Shown: positions 26,704 through 35,030 of the stretch, piece by piece | How the letters are laid out: each line of letters starts with the position of its first letter | Numbering within the stretch: the stretch's first letter is position 1 | Notes under the pieces: generated by a model | Told to the model about the DNA's origin: nothing | The model's input: only the letters and a program-made list of their open reading frames with translations | Databases searched by the model: none | Program-made: the position numbers and the translations under genes | Source of the DNA: SZUA-365 sp034002405 | GTDB lineage: Bacteria; Bacteroidota; Ignavibacteria; SZUA-365 | DNA length: 64,000 nt | NCBI GenBank assembly: GCA_034002405.1 | Contig: JAVFAS010000001.1 | Location: 1 to 64,000, forward strand | Direction of reading: 5' to 3'

Positions 26704-27813
26704 TCAGACCCGGTCGTGAATCTCGCTGACGTCGTGCGGAAGCACGAGGCGGTCGTAACGCGCGAAATAGTCGATCAGGGCGTCCACCACGGGTGCGGCC
26801 GAATCGCGCAACGGGTCGATAACGGGTAATCCGGTCTTTTGCTCCAGTTCGAGAGCCGTCTGACGGTAGTCCTGCGTGTTGAGGTCCATGGAATTCAATC
26901 CCACGGCGACCACCGCCGAGGGCTTGAACACTCCCATCAGATGTTCATGCAGTTCCCGCGTGGCGGTGATTCCGGGCAGCGGTAGCCCGTACCCATCGGT
27001 CTCGCGCGAGGGTTGATGACAGAGCACCATGGCGTCGGGCATGGCGCCGTGCAGCAGTCCCAGCGCGATGGGCGAGTTTCCGCAATTGGTGACCGCGCCC
27101 TGTCCTTCGATGATCACGTAGTCGTATCCTTCGTTGGCGGCCTTGTCGACCTCGAACTCGATCGCGCCGTTGATGAAGTCAGCGGGAATGTCCTCCACCG
27201 ACACGCCGCGTCCGCTGATGAGGATGCCGGTCGGACCCGTTCCCACCATCGCGACATTCATTCCGCGGCGCAGCATCTCCCGATGCAGCATCAGCGCGGT
27301 GGTCATTTTCCCGGTATTCGAGTCGGTGCCGACGGTGAGAATAGTGCCGATCTCGCGGCGACGCCAGCTGCCCTGCGCCCGGATCAGATGGCTTTTCGAC
27401 ACCTGATGCAGATCATGGATACGCAGGCCTTTCTCCTCGGCCACCCGCGCGAAGATCTCGTCCTTGCGCAAGGGCTGCTTGAGACCGCTGACGATATGCA
27501 GTCCCGAATCGAGTGCCTCACGGATCATGTGCCGCCAGTTGTCGGGCAGCACGCCACCCATGGGCGTAATGCCGATCAACATCGAATCGGGCTTGAATTT
27601 CAGCGCTTCGTCGAGAGAATGCACGATCGGTGTATCGCCCCCGAAGCCGATCACTTCCTGCGTGGTCCCGCGTTCCTTCGTGCTGTCGATGACCGCGACG
27701 ATGCGGTCGGGGATGTACATCAACGCGGCGATGACCATGCGCAGACCGATCGAACTCAACCGTCCCTCGGCCAGCAACACCATGCGTTCGCTGTGGTGCG
27801 AGAGCATCACCAT
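26704..27813 (-). CDS. DUF1611 family protein (DgcN-like, P-loop)
   Basis: The 369-aa protein matches the DUF1611 architecture. An N-terminal Rossmann-like part (IVAVIDSTKERGTT, ITPMGGVLPDNWR) precedes a P-loop NTPase-like part with GTDSNTGKMTTAL near residue 150, VEGQGAVTNCGNSP-like and LGLLHGAMPDAMVLCHQP. One member, DgcN, has been reported as a D-glutamate N-acetyltransferase; whether this protein does the same is unknown. The GTP/ATP-type loop is intact. The ATG at 27813 overlaps the purA stop by 7 nt, with GGGGGA upstream. The usual epimerase partner is not in the window. Confidence 0.8.
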   Translation of the reverse strand: MVMLSHHSERMVLLAEGRLSSIGLRMVIAALMYIPDRIVAVIDSTKERGTTQEVIGFGGDTPIVHSLDEALKFKPDSMLIGITPMGGVLPDNWRHMIREALDSGLHIVSGLKQPLRKDEIFARVAEEKGLRIHDLHQVSKSHLIRAQGSWRRREIGTILTVGTDSNTGKMTTALMLHREMLRRGMNVAMVGTGPTGILISGRGVSVEDIPADFINGAIEFEVDKAANEGYDYVIIEGQGAVTNCGNSPIALGLLHGAMPDAMVLCHQPSRETDGYGLPLPGITATRELHEHLMGVFKPSAVVAVGLNSMDLNTQDYRQTALELEQKTGLPVIDPLRDSAAPVVDALIDYFARYDRLVLPHDVSEIHDRV

Positions 27814-29093
27814 GCCGCGTGATCCCCCGGAAACAGAATCTGTGTCCGCTCGGGACCCACGCTCACGCAGGCGATGCGGACGCCGATGCGCTGCTCGACC
27901 GCGGTGATGTACGCCTTCGCGTTGTCGGGCAGGTCGTCGTACGATCGCGCCGTGGTGATATCTTCCTGCCATCCGGGGAAGGTCTCATACACCGGCCGCA
28001 TGTTTTCGAGCCGGCGGAGATTGGTCTGGAAATGATCGCTGCGCTTGCCTTCATATTCATAGGCCACGCACACCTTCACCGTCTCGAGACCACTCAGCAC
28101 ATCGAGTTTGGTCATCCCGCATGCGGTGATGCCGTTGAGCATGGCCGAATACCGCATGGCGACGGCGTCGAACCATCCACAACGCCGCCGGCGTCCGGTA
28201 GTCGACCCGTATTCCTGTCCGCGCTCGCGTAAATGCGTGCCGATTTCGTCTTCAAGCTCGGTGGGATACGGACCGAGTCCCACACGGGTAGTGTAGGCCT
28301 TCATCACGCCAATGACCGAATCGATGGCCGTGGGCGGGATGCCCAGGCCGATGGTCGCCCCGCCGCTGATCGGGCTGGAAGATGTCACATACGGATACGT
28401 GCCATGATCGAGATCGAGCAGCGCTCCCTGCGCACCCTCGCAGAGCACGCTCTTTCCGTCGCGGATCGCGTCATTGAGATAGAAGGCCGTATCGGTCACA
28501 TACCCGTCGATCAGCTCGTCGAAGCGCTTGTACTCGTCGATGATCTTCTCGACATCGAGTTCCTCCGCGTCGTAGATCTTGCTGATGATCTGGTTTTTCT
28601 CCTCGAGATTCCGGCGGATGCGCGATTCGAGGATATTATGATCCAGAAGATCTACAATGCGGATCCCCACGCGCGCGGCCTTGTCGTAGTAGGCGGGACC
28701 GATACCGCGTCCGGTGGTGCCGATGGGTGCCAGCCCTTTCTCGACCAGCGAATCGAGCAGTTTGTGATACGGCATGATCACATGCGCGTTGTGACTGATC
28801 TTGAGACGGCCACGCAACGAGATTCCCTGCGACTCGAGCAGGCGCATTTCCTCGAGCAGCGCAACCGGATCGATCACCACGCCGTTGCCGATGACCGACA
28901 CGCACCGCTCATGGAAAATGCCGGAGGGGATCAAATGCAGCACGAATTTCTGATCACCGATCTCGATGGTGTGTCCGGCATTGGCCCCACCCTGATAGCG
29001 GGCCACGATGTCGACATCCTTGCTGATGATGTCGACCAGTTTGCCTTTTCCTTCATCTCCCCACTGTGCGCCAACGACTACCCGCACGGACAT
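27807..29093 (-). CDS. purA: Adenylosuccinate synthetase PurA
   Basis: PurA joins IMP and aspartate with GTP to give adenylosuccinate, the first step from IMP to AMP. The 428-aa cytoplasmic enzyme begins VVVGAQWGDEGKGKLVD, with the P-loop and catalytic Asp, and has QGGANAGHTI with the catalytic His, IGTTGRGIGPAYYDKAAR, CEGAQGALLDLDHGTYPYVTSS and the C-terminal TGRRRRCGWFD block. Length and motifs are standard. AGGAG lies 8 nt before the ATG. Translation runs into the DUF1611 gene by overlap. Confidence 0.98.
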   Translation of the reverse strand: MSVRVVVGAQWGDEGKGKLVDIISKDVDIVARYQGGANAGHTIEIGDQKFVLHLIPSGIFHERCVSVIGNGVVIDPVALLEEMRLLESQGISLRGRLKISHNAHVIMPYHKLLDSLVEKGLAPIGTTGRGIGPAYYDKAARVGIRIVDLLDHNILESRIRRNLEEKNQIISKIYDAEELDVEKIIDEYKRFDELIDGYVTDTAFYLNDAIRDGKSVLCEGAQGALLDLDHGTYPYVTSSSPISGGATIGLGIPPTAIDSVIGVMKAYTTRVGLGPYPTELEDEIGTHLRERGQEYGSTTGRRRRCGWFDAVAMRYSAMLNGITACGMTKLDVLSGLETVKVCVAYEYEGKRSDHFQTNLRRLENMRPVYETFPGWQEDITTARSYDDLPDNAKAYITAVEQRIGVRIACVSVGPERTQILFPGDHAAW

Positions 29094-29125
29094 GGCTCAT
29101 GCTCCTGTGAACTGAGAAAAGAACA

Positions 29126-29149
29126 GGCCCCCCGAGTCCCCGGGAGGCC
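29126..29149 (-). terminator. Terminator after the STAS gene
   Basis: GGCC-mismatch-CGGG pairs with CCCG-mismatch-GGCC around a 6-nt loop. On the minus strand the stem is followed by TGTTCTTTTC. It lies 30 bp past the STAS stop and ends the secD-secF-STAS transcript. Confidence 0.65.
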
Positions 29150-29179
29150 GTCGTGATTTGATGGATGATCGCTCCGGGA

Positions 29180-29521
29180 TCAGGGCTGAAAACTGCCCGC
29201 GGCTTCGTCCACGCTTTGATACGGCGTGAAGATTGTATGCAACTTCGTGATCTCGATCAACTTCCGGACGTTGTCGGTGAGGCATGCCAGCTTGAGCTCG
29301 CCCCCGTTGTTCTTCATCGTCGTGTAGCCGCCGATCAACATGCCGAGGCCGGAACTGTTCATCAACGTGACCTGGGAGAGGTCGATGATCACGCGTTTCT
29401 TCCCCTCATCGAGAAGACGATGGAGGTCCTCATTCAGCGCATTGGCTTCCGGTCCGCCAAGGATCGCGCCTTGAAGCGCCAGGACGGTGACCCCGTTCCT
29501 GTCTGACGAGGGAGTATGCAT
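29180..29521 (-). CDS. STAS-domain anti-sigma factor antagonist
   Basis: The 113-aa protein is a single STAS domain like SpoIIAA/RsbV: VTVLALQGAILGG at the start, VIIDLSQVTLMNSSGLGML near residues 45-62, and a final helix. In the family a serine of the DSSG loop is phosphorylated by an anti-sigma kinase. Here the loop reads NSSG, keeping the serine (S56) but with Asp replaced by Asn. GGAGG lies just before the ATG. It starts 10 bp after the secF stop, so it is part of the secDF operon. No kinase or phosphatase partner is in the window. Confidence 0.9.
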   Translation of the reverse strand: MHTPSSDRNGVTVLALQGAILGGPEANALNEDLHRLLDEGKKRVIIDLSQVTLMNSSGLGMLIGGYTTMKNNGGELKLACLTDNVRKLIEITKLHTIFTPYQSVDEAAGSFQP

Positions 29522-29531
29522 GACGATCCTC

Positions 29532-30449
29532 CTAGAAAGTGATTTTGACGTCGCGCGCTTTCACCCAATCCAGGGTCATCGAACTGGCCACGAAGATGCT
29601 GGAGTATGTGCCGACAAGCACACCGATGCTCATCACGAAGGCGAACCCACGCGTGGCCTCGCCGCCGAAAAGCATCAGCGCGAGCATGGTCAGCAGCGTG
29701 GTCAACCCCGTCAAGATCGTCCGGCTCATCGTGGCATTGACGCTCTTGTTGACGAGCGGTTCGAAGGCGCTGGTCTTGAAGAGCTTCAGATTCTCACGCA
29801 CGCGGTCGAACACGATGACCGTATCGTTGACCGAATATCCCACCAGGGTGAGGAAGGCCGCGATCATGGTCTGATCGAATTCGAGATTGATGCCGGGAAT
29901 CATGTCCGTGAAAATGGAAACCAGTCCCAGCGTCAGCACCACGTCGTGGAACAGCGCGGCGACCGTGCCGAGCGCGAACACGAATTTGAAGCGGAAGGCG
30001 ATGTACACGAGAATGCCGACCAGCGCGAAGAAAATCGCGACCACCGCGTCCCGTCGTATCTCCGAACCGATCTTCGCTTCCACGCGGTTTTCCTGCAACA
30101 CCTCGATCCCCTGCTTGAAGCTCTGATTGAGCGTGCTCTTGATCTGGTCGGAGATCGCCGACCCCACACCCTTCTGTTCGGTGCGAATGATATAGTCGGT
30201 ATCGGTGCCGAAGGATTTGATCTCGAAGCTGCCCATGTTCGCCTGCTGCATGATCGAGCGCAGCTCGCCGATCTGCACCGCGCGCGGGAGACGGACGATA
30301 ACCTCCGTTCCGCCCTTGAAATCGAGGCCGAACTGGATGCCCTTGAGGAAAATCGAGATGATGCCGGCGGCGATGATCACGGCGGAAATGATGTAGAACA
30401 TTTTCCGCCGGCTCATGAAATCAACGTTCAGGTTCTGGAAAACTCTCAT
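29532..30449 (-). CDS. secF: Protein translocase subunit SecF
   Basis: SecF works with SecD to pull secreted proteins out of the SecYEG channel using the proton motive force. The 305-aa protein has six membrane segments, the first periplasmic block IQFGLDFKGGTEVIVRL, the VGYSVNDTVIVFDRVREN motif near residue 205 and the FVMSIGVLVGTYSSIFVASSM end. It follows secD by 48 bp. Its output supplies the T9SS cargo proteins in this window with their first export step (family knowledge). Confidence 0.97.
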   Translation of the reverse strand: MRVFQNLNVDFMSRRKMFYIISAVIIAAGIISIFLKGIQFGLDFKGGTEVIVRLPRAVQIGELRSIMQQANMGSFEIKSFGTDTDYIIRTEQKGVGSAISDQIKSTLNQSFKQGIEVLQENRVEAKIGSEIRRDAVVAIFFALVGILVYIAFRFKFVFALGTVAALFHDVVLTLGLVSIFTDMIPGINLEFDQTMIAAFLTLVGYSVNDTVIVFDRVRENLKLFKTSAFEPLVNKSVNATMSRTILTGLTTLLTMLALMLFGGEATRGFAFVMSIGVLVGTYSSIFVASSMTLDWVKARDVKITF

Positions 30450-30497
30450 GACTCTGTATGTACTCCTGGATCGCTACGTGTTAATATTCCGATCGGA

Positions 30498-32393
30498 TCA
30501 TCCGAATTTCACGATGCCCGGCGCCTTGTCGAGCGTGATTTCAAAAATGAGACGCGTCATGATGATCGCGGTGAACAGCGAGCTGAGGATACCGATCATC
30601 AGTGTCAACGCAAAGCCCTGGATGGGACCGGAGCCGAACTGATACAGGATGATTGTGGTCAGCAGCGTGGTCAGGTTCGAATCGATGATGGCCGGGAACG
30701 CGCGGGCATACCCCGCGTCGATCGCGGCGCGCATGGTCTTGCCCATGCCGTATTCCTCGCGGATGCGCTCGTTGATCAGCACGTTGGCGTCCACCGCCAT
30801 GCCGACCGTGAGCAGGATCCCCGCGATGCCCGGCAAGGTCAACGTGCCGTGGAACCCGGCCAGGACGGCGAGAATGAACCCGACGTTGAAGATCAGCGCG
30901 ATGTCGGCGGGCACGCCACCGAACTGATAATACAGCACCATGAAAAGCACGACGATGCCGAATCCGATCAGGAAGGAATTCAGACCCGCGCTGATGGAAT
31001 CCTCGCCGAGCGACGGTCCCACCGTGCGTTCCTCGACGATCTCCACCGGGGCGGGCAAGGCACCGGCCTTGAGCACGATCTCAAGCAGGCGCGCTTCTTC
31101 CATGTTTTCCATGCCTTCGATCTGGGAGTTGCCGCCGATGATCTTCTGCTTCACGTTGGGGGCGGAAAACACCGCGTTGTCGAGCACGATGGCCACGCGC
31201 TTGTTCACATTGGCGCCGGTGATGCGGGCCCACTCGCGCGCGCCTTCGCCGTCCATCTGCATCGTGACCACCGCGCCGCCGAAGCCCTGCTGGTCGGTCT
31301 GGGCCATCGCGTTGGTGATCACTTCGCCGGTGAGCTCGGGCTTGGCCTTGAGCATGAAGAACTCGAAGAAATCCTCTCCTTCATTGGTGAACGCGGGCTT
31401 GGCGCTCCATGCGAAGGACACATCCTCGGGGATCGCATTCCGGACATCATCGCGATTGAGGATGTTGATGATGCGCTCACGCTGTTCCGGCGTGGCGTAA
31501 ATGCCATACTCGGTCGCGGTGAACATCGAGAGGAACGGATTTTCCTTCTTCCACTTCGCGAAACGCTGTTCCTCGGTCATCGCGGCCTCGGAAGTCGTGT
31601 CGGCGGTCTGCGCCGCACTGTCGGCGGCGGCGATGGACTCCGATGTCACCGCGGTGGTGTCTCCCGCACGGGCCGCACTGTCGGCGGGTTCCTCGACCGG
31701 CTTGCCGAGCAGCACCTTATCGATGTTGCCGAAGGCCTTGAGCACGGTATTCTCTTCCGCGAAGAGCTTGAACTCGAGCTGCGCGGTCTCCTGAATCAGG
31801 CGGCGCACTTCCTGTTCGTCGCTTACACCCGGGAGTTCGAGGATGATGCGCCGACTGCCGCTCCGCGTGATCGTAACTTCCGATACCCCGTACTGGTCGA
31901 TACGGTTGCGGATAATCTCCACCGCGCGCTCGACCGCCTTTTCGGATTCGTCCTGCAGCTTCGTCAGCACCTCGCCGTTCGAATCGCGGATGTCGCCGTA
32001 GTAGCGACTGAGGCGCATGTTGCGCTCCTCGAATTTCCGTCCGACGATATCGAGCACGGTTTCCTCGCTGTTGGCGGCTTCCGCGCGGGACTGATCGAGA
32101 ATTTCACGCAGGTTGTCGTCTTCGTTCTTCGCGAGTTTCGTCAGCAGCTCGACAATGTCGACTTCCATGGTGACATACATTCCGCCCTGGAGATCCAGCC
32201 CGAGTTTCAGACGTCCGTCTCGGTTGTTGCGAATGGACTCCTCATTGTCGTCGAAATACGCTGCGCTGTCCGCGCCCGTACGGCTGCGGAGCTCGCTCTG
32301 GTGCCTCGAATCCATGTACGTCGGCCACAGCAGGTAGACCGCCAGGGCCAACACGGCGACAATCAGGACGATCCGGAACAGATATTTTCTCAC
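30498..32393 (-). CDS. secD: Protein translocase subunit SecD
   Basis: The 631-aa inner-membrane protein has an N-terminal membrane segment, the LGLDLQGGMYVTMEVD motif, a large periplasmic domain with two insert regions (an acidic, Ala-rich segment around residues 225-265 is poorly conserved) and five C-terminal membrane segments including GMAVDANVLINERIREE. It pairs with SecF. The start is GTG at 32393 with GGAGG about 9 nt upstream; a promoter lies at 32467-32498. All core motifs are present. Confidence 0.97.
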   Translation of the reverse strand: MRKYLFRIVLIVAVLALAVYLLWPTYMDSRHQSELRSRTGADSAAYFDDNEESIRNNRDGRLKLGLDLQGGMYVTMEVDIVELLTKLAKNEDDNLREILDQSRAEAANSEETVLDIVGRKFEERNMRLSRYYGDIRDSNGEVLTKLQDESEKAVERAVEIIRNRIDQYGVSEVTITRSGSRRIILELPGVSDEQEVRRLIQETAQLEFKLFAEENTVLKAFGNIDKVLLGKPVEEPADSAARAGDTTAVTSESIAAADSAAQTADTTSEAAMTEEQRFAKWKKENPFLSMFTATEYGIYATPEQRERIINILNRDDVRNAIPEDVSFAWSAKPAFTNEGEDFFEFFMLKAKPELTGEVITNAMAQTDQQGFGGAVVTMQMDGEGAREWARITGANVNKRVAIVLDNAVFSAPNVKQKIIGGNSQIEGMENMEEARLLEIVLKAGALPAPVEIVEERTVGPSLGEDSISAGLNSFLIGFGIVVLFMVLYYQFGGVPADIALIFNVGFILAVLAGFHGTLTLPGIAGILLTVGMAVDANVLINERIREEYGMGKTMRAAIDAGYARAFPAIIDSNLTTLLTTIILYQFGSGPIQGFALTLMIGILSSLFTAIIMTRLIFEITLDKAPGIVKFG

Positions 32394-32466
32394 GGAAGTC
32401 AGACCTCCAACGTCAGATATGTATAGAACTATGCAAAAAATTCAATTCAAAAATGGCTCAGAGAGA

Positions 32467-32498
32467 CAAATATAGGGAGCGGGGCCTATCAAAGTCAA
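32467..32498 (-). promoter_or_regulatory. secD promoter
   Basis: On the minus strand TTGACT (32493-32498), an 18-bp spacer and TATATTTG (32467-32474) match the TAnnTTTG consensus exactly. The -35 box overlaps the last codons of the M1 peptidase gene, and the leader before the GTG is ~65 nt. Confidence 0.7.
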
Positions 32499-35026
32499 TT
32501 CGAATCGGTGGTTCCGCGCAGCGCATGCATCGCCGCCCGCACCCGCGGGTCCCGCTCGGTCGCGATGCGATCGCCCAGCATGCGCCGCGCCTCGTCGGGA
32601 CCGAATATCACCAGCGCCGACACGGCCCAGGCGCGAATCTCCGCCCGCGGCTCGTCCAGCCATGCGCGCAAGGTTGCGTGCAGGACGTCTGGAGCTTCGC
32701 CCACGACAATCAGGGTCTCCATCGCACGAATTCTCGGCACGATCTCGTTGCCGGGCGCGGCCAACCGCCGCACCGCCGGCAGGAATTCGACCATGCGGTA
32801 GCGCCGGACCCAGTCCAGCGCGGCCAATGCGAGCACATCGCCATGACTCCGCTTCGCCAAGCGCGCGGCAACCACGTCCCGGCTTCCGACCGAGTCGACC
32901 GTGAGCATGGCGTTCATCGCCGCTGCTTCGACATAATAACTGGAATCAGCAAGCATGGCATGAAACCGCGGCAGCAGCGCGTGATCGCGGAAATTATTCA
33001 ATCCGTTCACGGCGGTCGCGCGAACGCCCGAGGCAGGATCCTCGAGCAGCCGGAGGAACAACGCCCGCAGATCCGCGGCGAGGTCGCTCCGGGTGTCGCG
33101 CAGCTCCGCCAGCCTGGTCGCGATCGCCTTGCGAACCGCGCGATGCCGATCGTGTTCCGCCGCGACCAACAGCGCCCGCCGGACCCGATCGTCCCCGACC
33201 GTCTCGATCAAGGCCGCCGCCGCGTCGATGCGCTGGATGGGACTCGCCGCGCTCCGCAGCAGCGTCAGGGACTCTTCCGTGTCGTAGTCCACCGCGATGC
33301 GCGCGCAGAGCACGTTCTCCGGGTCGAACTCGAGAACGCCAGCCGCATCGTCACGCGGCTCCTCGCGCGGAATCGGGAGCGTCACGCGGGTTTCCGCTCC
33401 GTCGATCCAGATACGCGCGGTCCGGCCCGACGGCCAACGCAGCGTCAGCGGCAAGCGGAAATAGGCACAGAGCGAATCGGTCTCCTGCACCTGCGTGAGG
33501 GTCAGCCGCAGACTGTCGCCGAAGGATTCCCGGGTTACGCGTATTTCAGGATATCCGGCTCCGTATATCCACTGCTTGAAGAACCAGGTCATCGTGCGGC
33601 CGGTGACATCCTCGATCACGCGGATGAAGTCCTGCGTATCGACGCTCCCCCGCGCGTGTCGCGCAAGCCAGGCGCGGATCACGCGCCGGAATTCCTCGTC
33701 GCCCAACATGTCGTGCAGCATATGCAGAACCGCCGCGCCCTTCGCATAGGTATTGTGCGCACCCCCTCGCTGCGTGCCGACGATCGGGATGCGTCCCGCG
33801 CGACCGGACCAGTCGATATAGTTCCGGATGCCGTTCGCACGCTGGATGATCATATCGTCCAGACCATTCCGCTTCGCGGTCCAGCGCTGCTGGAAGAACG
33901 TCGCGAACCCTTCGTTGAGCCACTCGTGTGTCCAATCGATGTAGGTCACGTCGTCGCCGAACCATTGATGCGCGAGTTCGTGCGCGATCAGGGGTTGGGG
34001 ATCCTCGTCCAGCGCGGCGCGTGCGTCGACGACCACGCGCGTGTCGGCCAGGACCGTGGCCGAGGTGTTTTCCATCCCGCCGTAGAGAAAATGCCGGACC
34101 GGCACCTGCACGTATTTGGCCCAGGGATATGGCGTCCCCGTATATTCGGAGAAAAAGACAAGCATATCTCCCGTATCGCCGTAGGTACGTCGAACGTCGG
34201 CTGTGTCGTCGGTGAGGGAGTGCCAGGACTCGATCGGAACGCCGAGACGTTCGTCGCGAAACACGCCGTAGCGACCTGCCGCGAGCATCACCAGATAGCT
34301 GCAATGCGGCTGTTCCTGCGCCCAATGCCAGGTCGCCGTGCCATCGCCATTGTCGTGCCGTGCGCGCAGCACGCCATTGCTCACCGCGCGCAAGGCGGTG
34401 TCGATGGTCATGACAACTTCGCTCGTTGCCTTGTCGTTCGGGAAATCGTAACAGGGAAACCAGTGGCGGTTGTCCTCCCCCTGCCCCTGCGTCCAGATCT
34501 GCCGCGGATCGTCGGGGAAACTTGCATCGGGTCCGATGAAATACAGACCGCGCCGCGGCGTGCACGAAGAAACGACACGGAGCGTGTAGCGCCGGCCGTA
34601 CGCGAACGGTGCGGGTGGGGTGATCACCAGATGCGCGGCGTCGACCCGGAATGGAAGTGCCGTCGTGTCCCCGTCCACGCCCATGAGCAGGACGCGATCG
34701 ATGTGCAACTCCACCGCGTCGAGCACGACGCTGTCGACCATCGTGCGCAGCGGTGTCAGCGTGATATCGGTCACGCCATCGACCCGCCGCGCCGATTCAT
34801 CGAGGCGGACCTCGATCCGGTAATGCAGCACATCGACGTGACGCTCCCTGCGTCCGAAGTCCTGCGCGTGGATCGGGGTCGTCCGTGCGAAACCGGAGAG
34901 GATGAGGAAAAGGAAAGTCAGCAAAAAACGGGAATGCAGGGAAACAGGGGAAAATGGAAGAAGGAAACACCGGTGCGGCGGGGTGACCCGCGCGCCGGTG
35001 TTTCCTTCTTTCCTTCGTGCCGTCAT
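32495..35026 (-). CDS. M1-family metallopeptidase with HEAT-like repeats
   Basis: This is a zinc aminopeptidase of the M1 (gluzincin) family, probably secreted or periplasmic. The ~843-aa frame has a signal-like segment (residues ~32-55, ending HAQ), the exopeptidase motif GGMENTS, and HELAHQW near residue 348 with the third zinc ligand Glu exactly 18 residues later (WLNEGFATFF). The C-terminal ~300 residues are alanine- and arginine-rich helices repeating like HEAT units (AVNGLNNFRD, AMETLIVVGEAP). A terminator-like hairpin falls inside codons ~7-22, so the true start may lie downstream, although no good ATG is present there. Confidence 0.88.
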   Translation of the reverse strand: MTARRKEGNTGARVTPPHRCFLLPFSPVSLHSRFLLTFLFLILSGFARTTPIHAQDFGRRERHVDVLHYRIEVRLDESARRVDGVTDITLTPLRTMVDSVVLDAVELHIDRVLLMGVDGDTTALPFRVDAAHLVITPPAPFAYGRRYTLRVVSSCTPRRGLYFIGPDASFPDDPRQIWTQGQGEDNRHWFPCYDFPNDKATSEVVMTIDTALRAVSNGVLRARHDNGDGTATWHWAQEQPHCSYLVMLAAGRYGVFRDERLGVPIESWHSLTDDTADVRRTYGDTGDMLVFFSEYTGTPYPWAKYVQVPVRHFLYGGMENTSATVLADTRVVVDARAALDEDPQPLIAHELAHQWFGDDVTYIDWTHEWLNEGFATFFQQRWTAKRNGLDDMIIQRANGIRNYIDWSGRAGRIPIVGTQRGGAHNTYAKGAAVLHMLHDMLGDEEFRRVIRAWLARHARGSVDTQDFIRVIEDVTGRTMTWFFKQWIYGAGYPEIRVTRESFGDSLRLTLTQVQETDSLCAYFRLPLTLRWPSGRTARIWIDGAETRVTLPIPREEPRDDAAGVLEFDPENVLCARIAVDYDTEESLTLLRSAASPIQRIDAAAALIETVGDDRVRRALLVAAEHDRHRAVRKAIATRLAELRDTRSDLAADLRALFLRLLEDPASGVRATAVNGLNNFRDHALLPRFHAMLADSSYYVEAAAMNAMLTVDSVGSRDVVAARLAKRSHGDVLALAALDWVRRYRMVEFLPAVRRLAAPGNEIVPRIRAMETLIVVGEAPDVLHATLRAWLDEPRAEIRAWAVSALVIFGPDEARRMLGDRIATERDPRVRAAMHALRGTTDSN
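34960..35008 (-). terminator. Terminator-like hairpin between the VWA and M1 genes
   Basis: Perfect 14-bp arms GAAGGAAACACCGG / CCGGTGTTTCCTTC are separated by 21 nt that also pair (GCGGG/CCCGC). It starts 23 bp past the stop of the VWA gene in the direction of transcription and is followed by a pyrimidine-rich run. It lies inside the assigned 5' end of the M1 gene. Confidence 0.6.
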
Positions 35027-35030
35027 GCGA

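Noticed and set aside
26480..26719. 79-codon plus-strand frame in the mraZ upstream region
   Set aside because: It is low-complexity, lacks a Shine-Dalgarno and runs into the end of the DUF1611 gene on the other strand.
29487..32426. 979-codon open frame on the plus strand
   Set aside because: It is antisense to secF and secD and shows no domain pattern.
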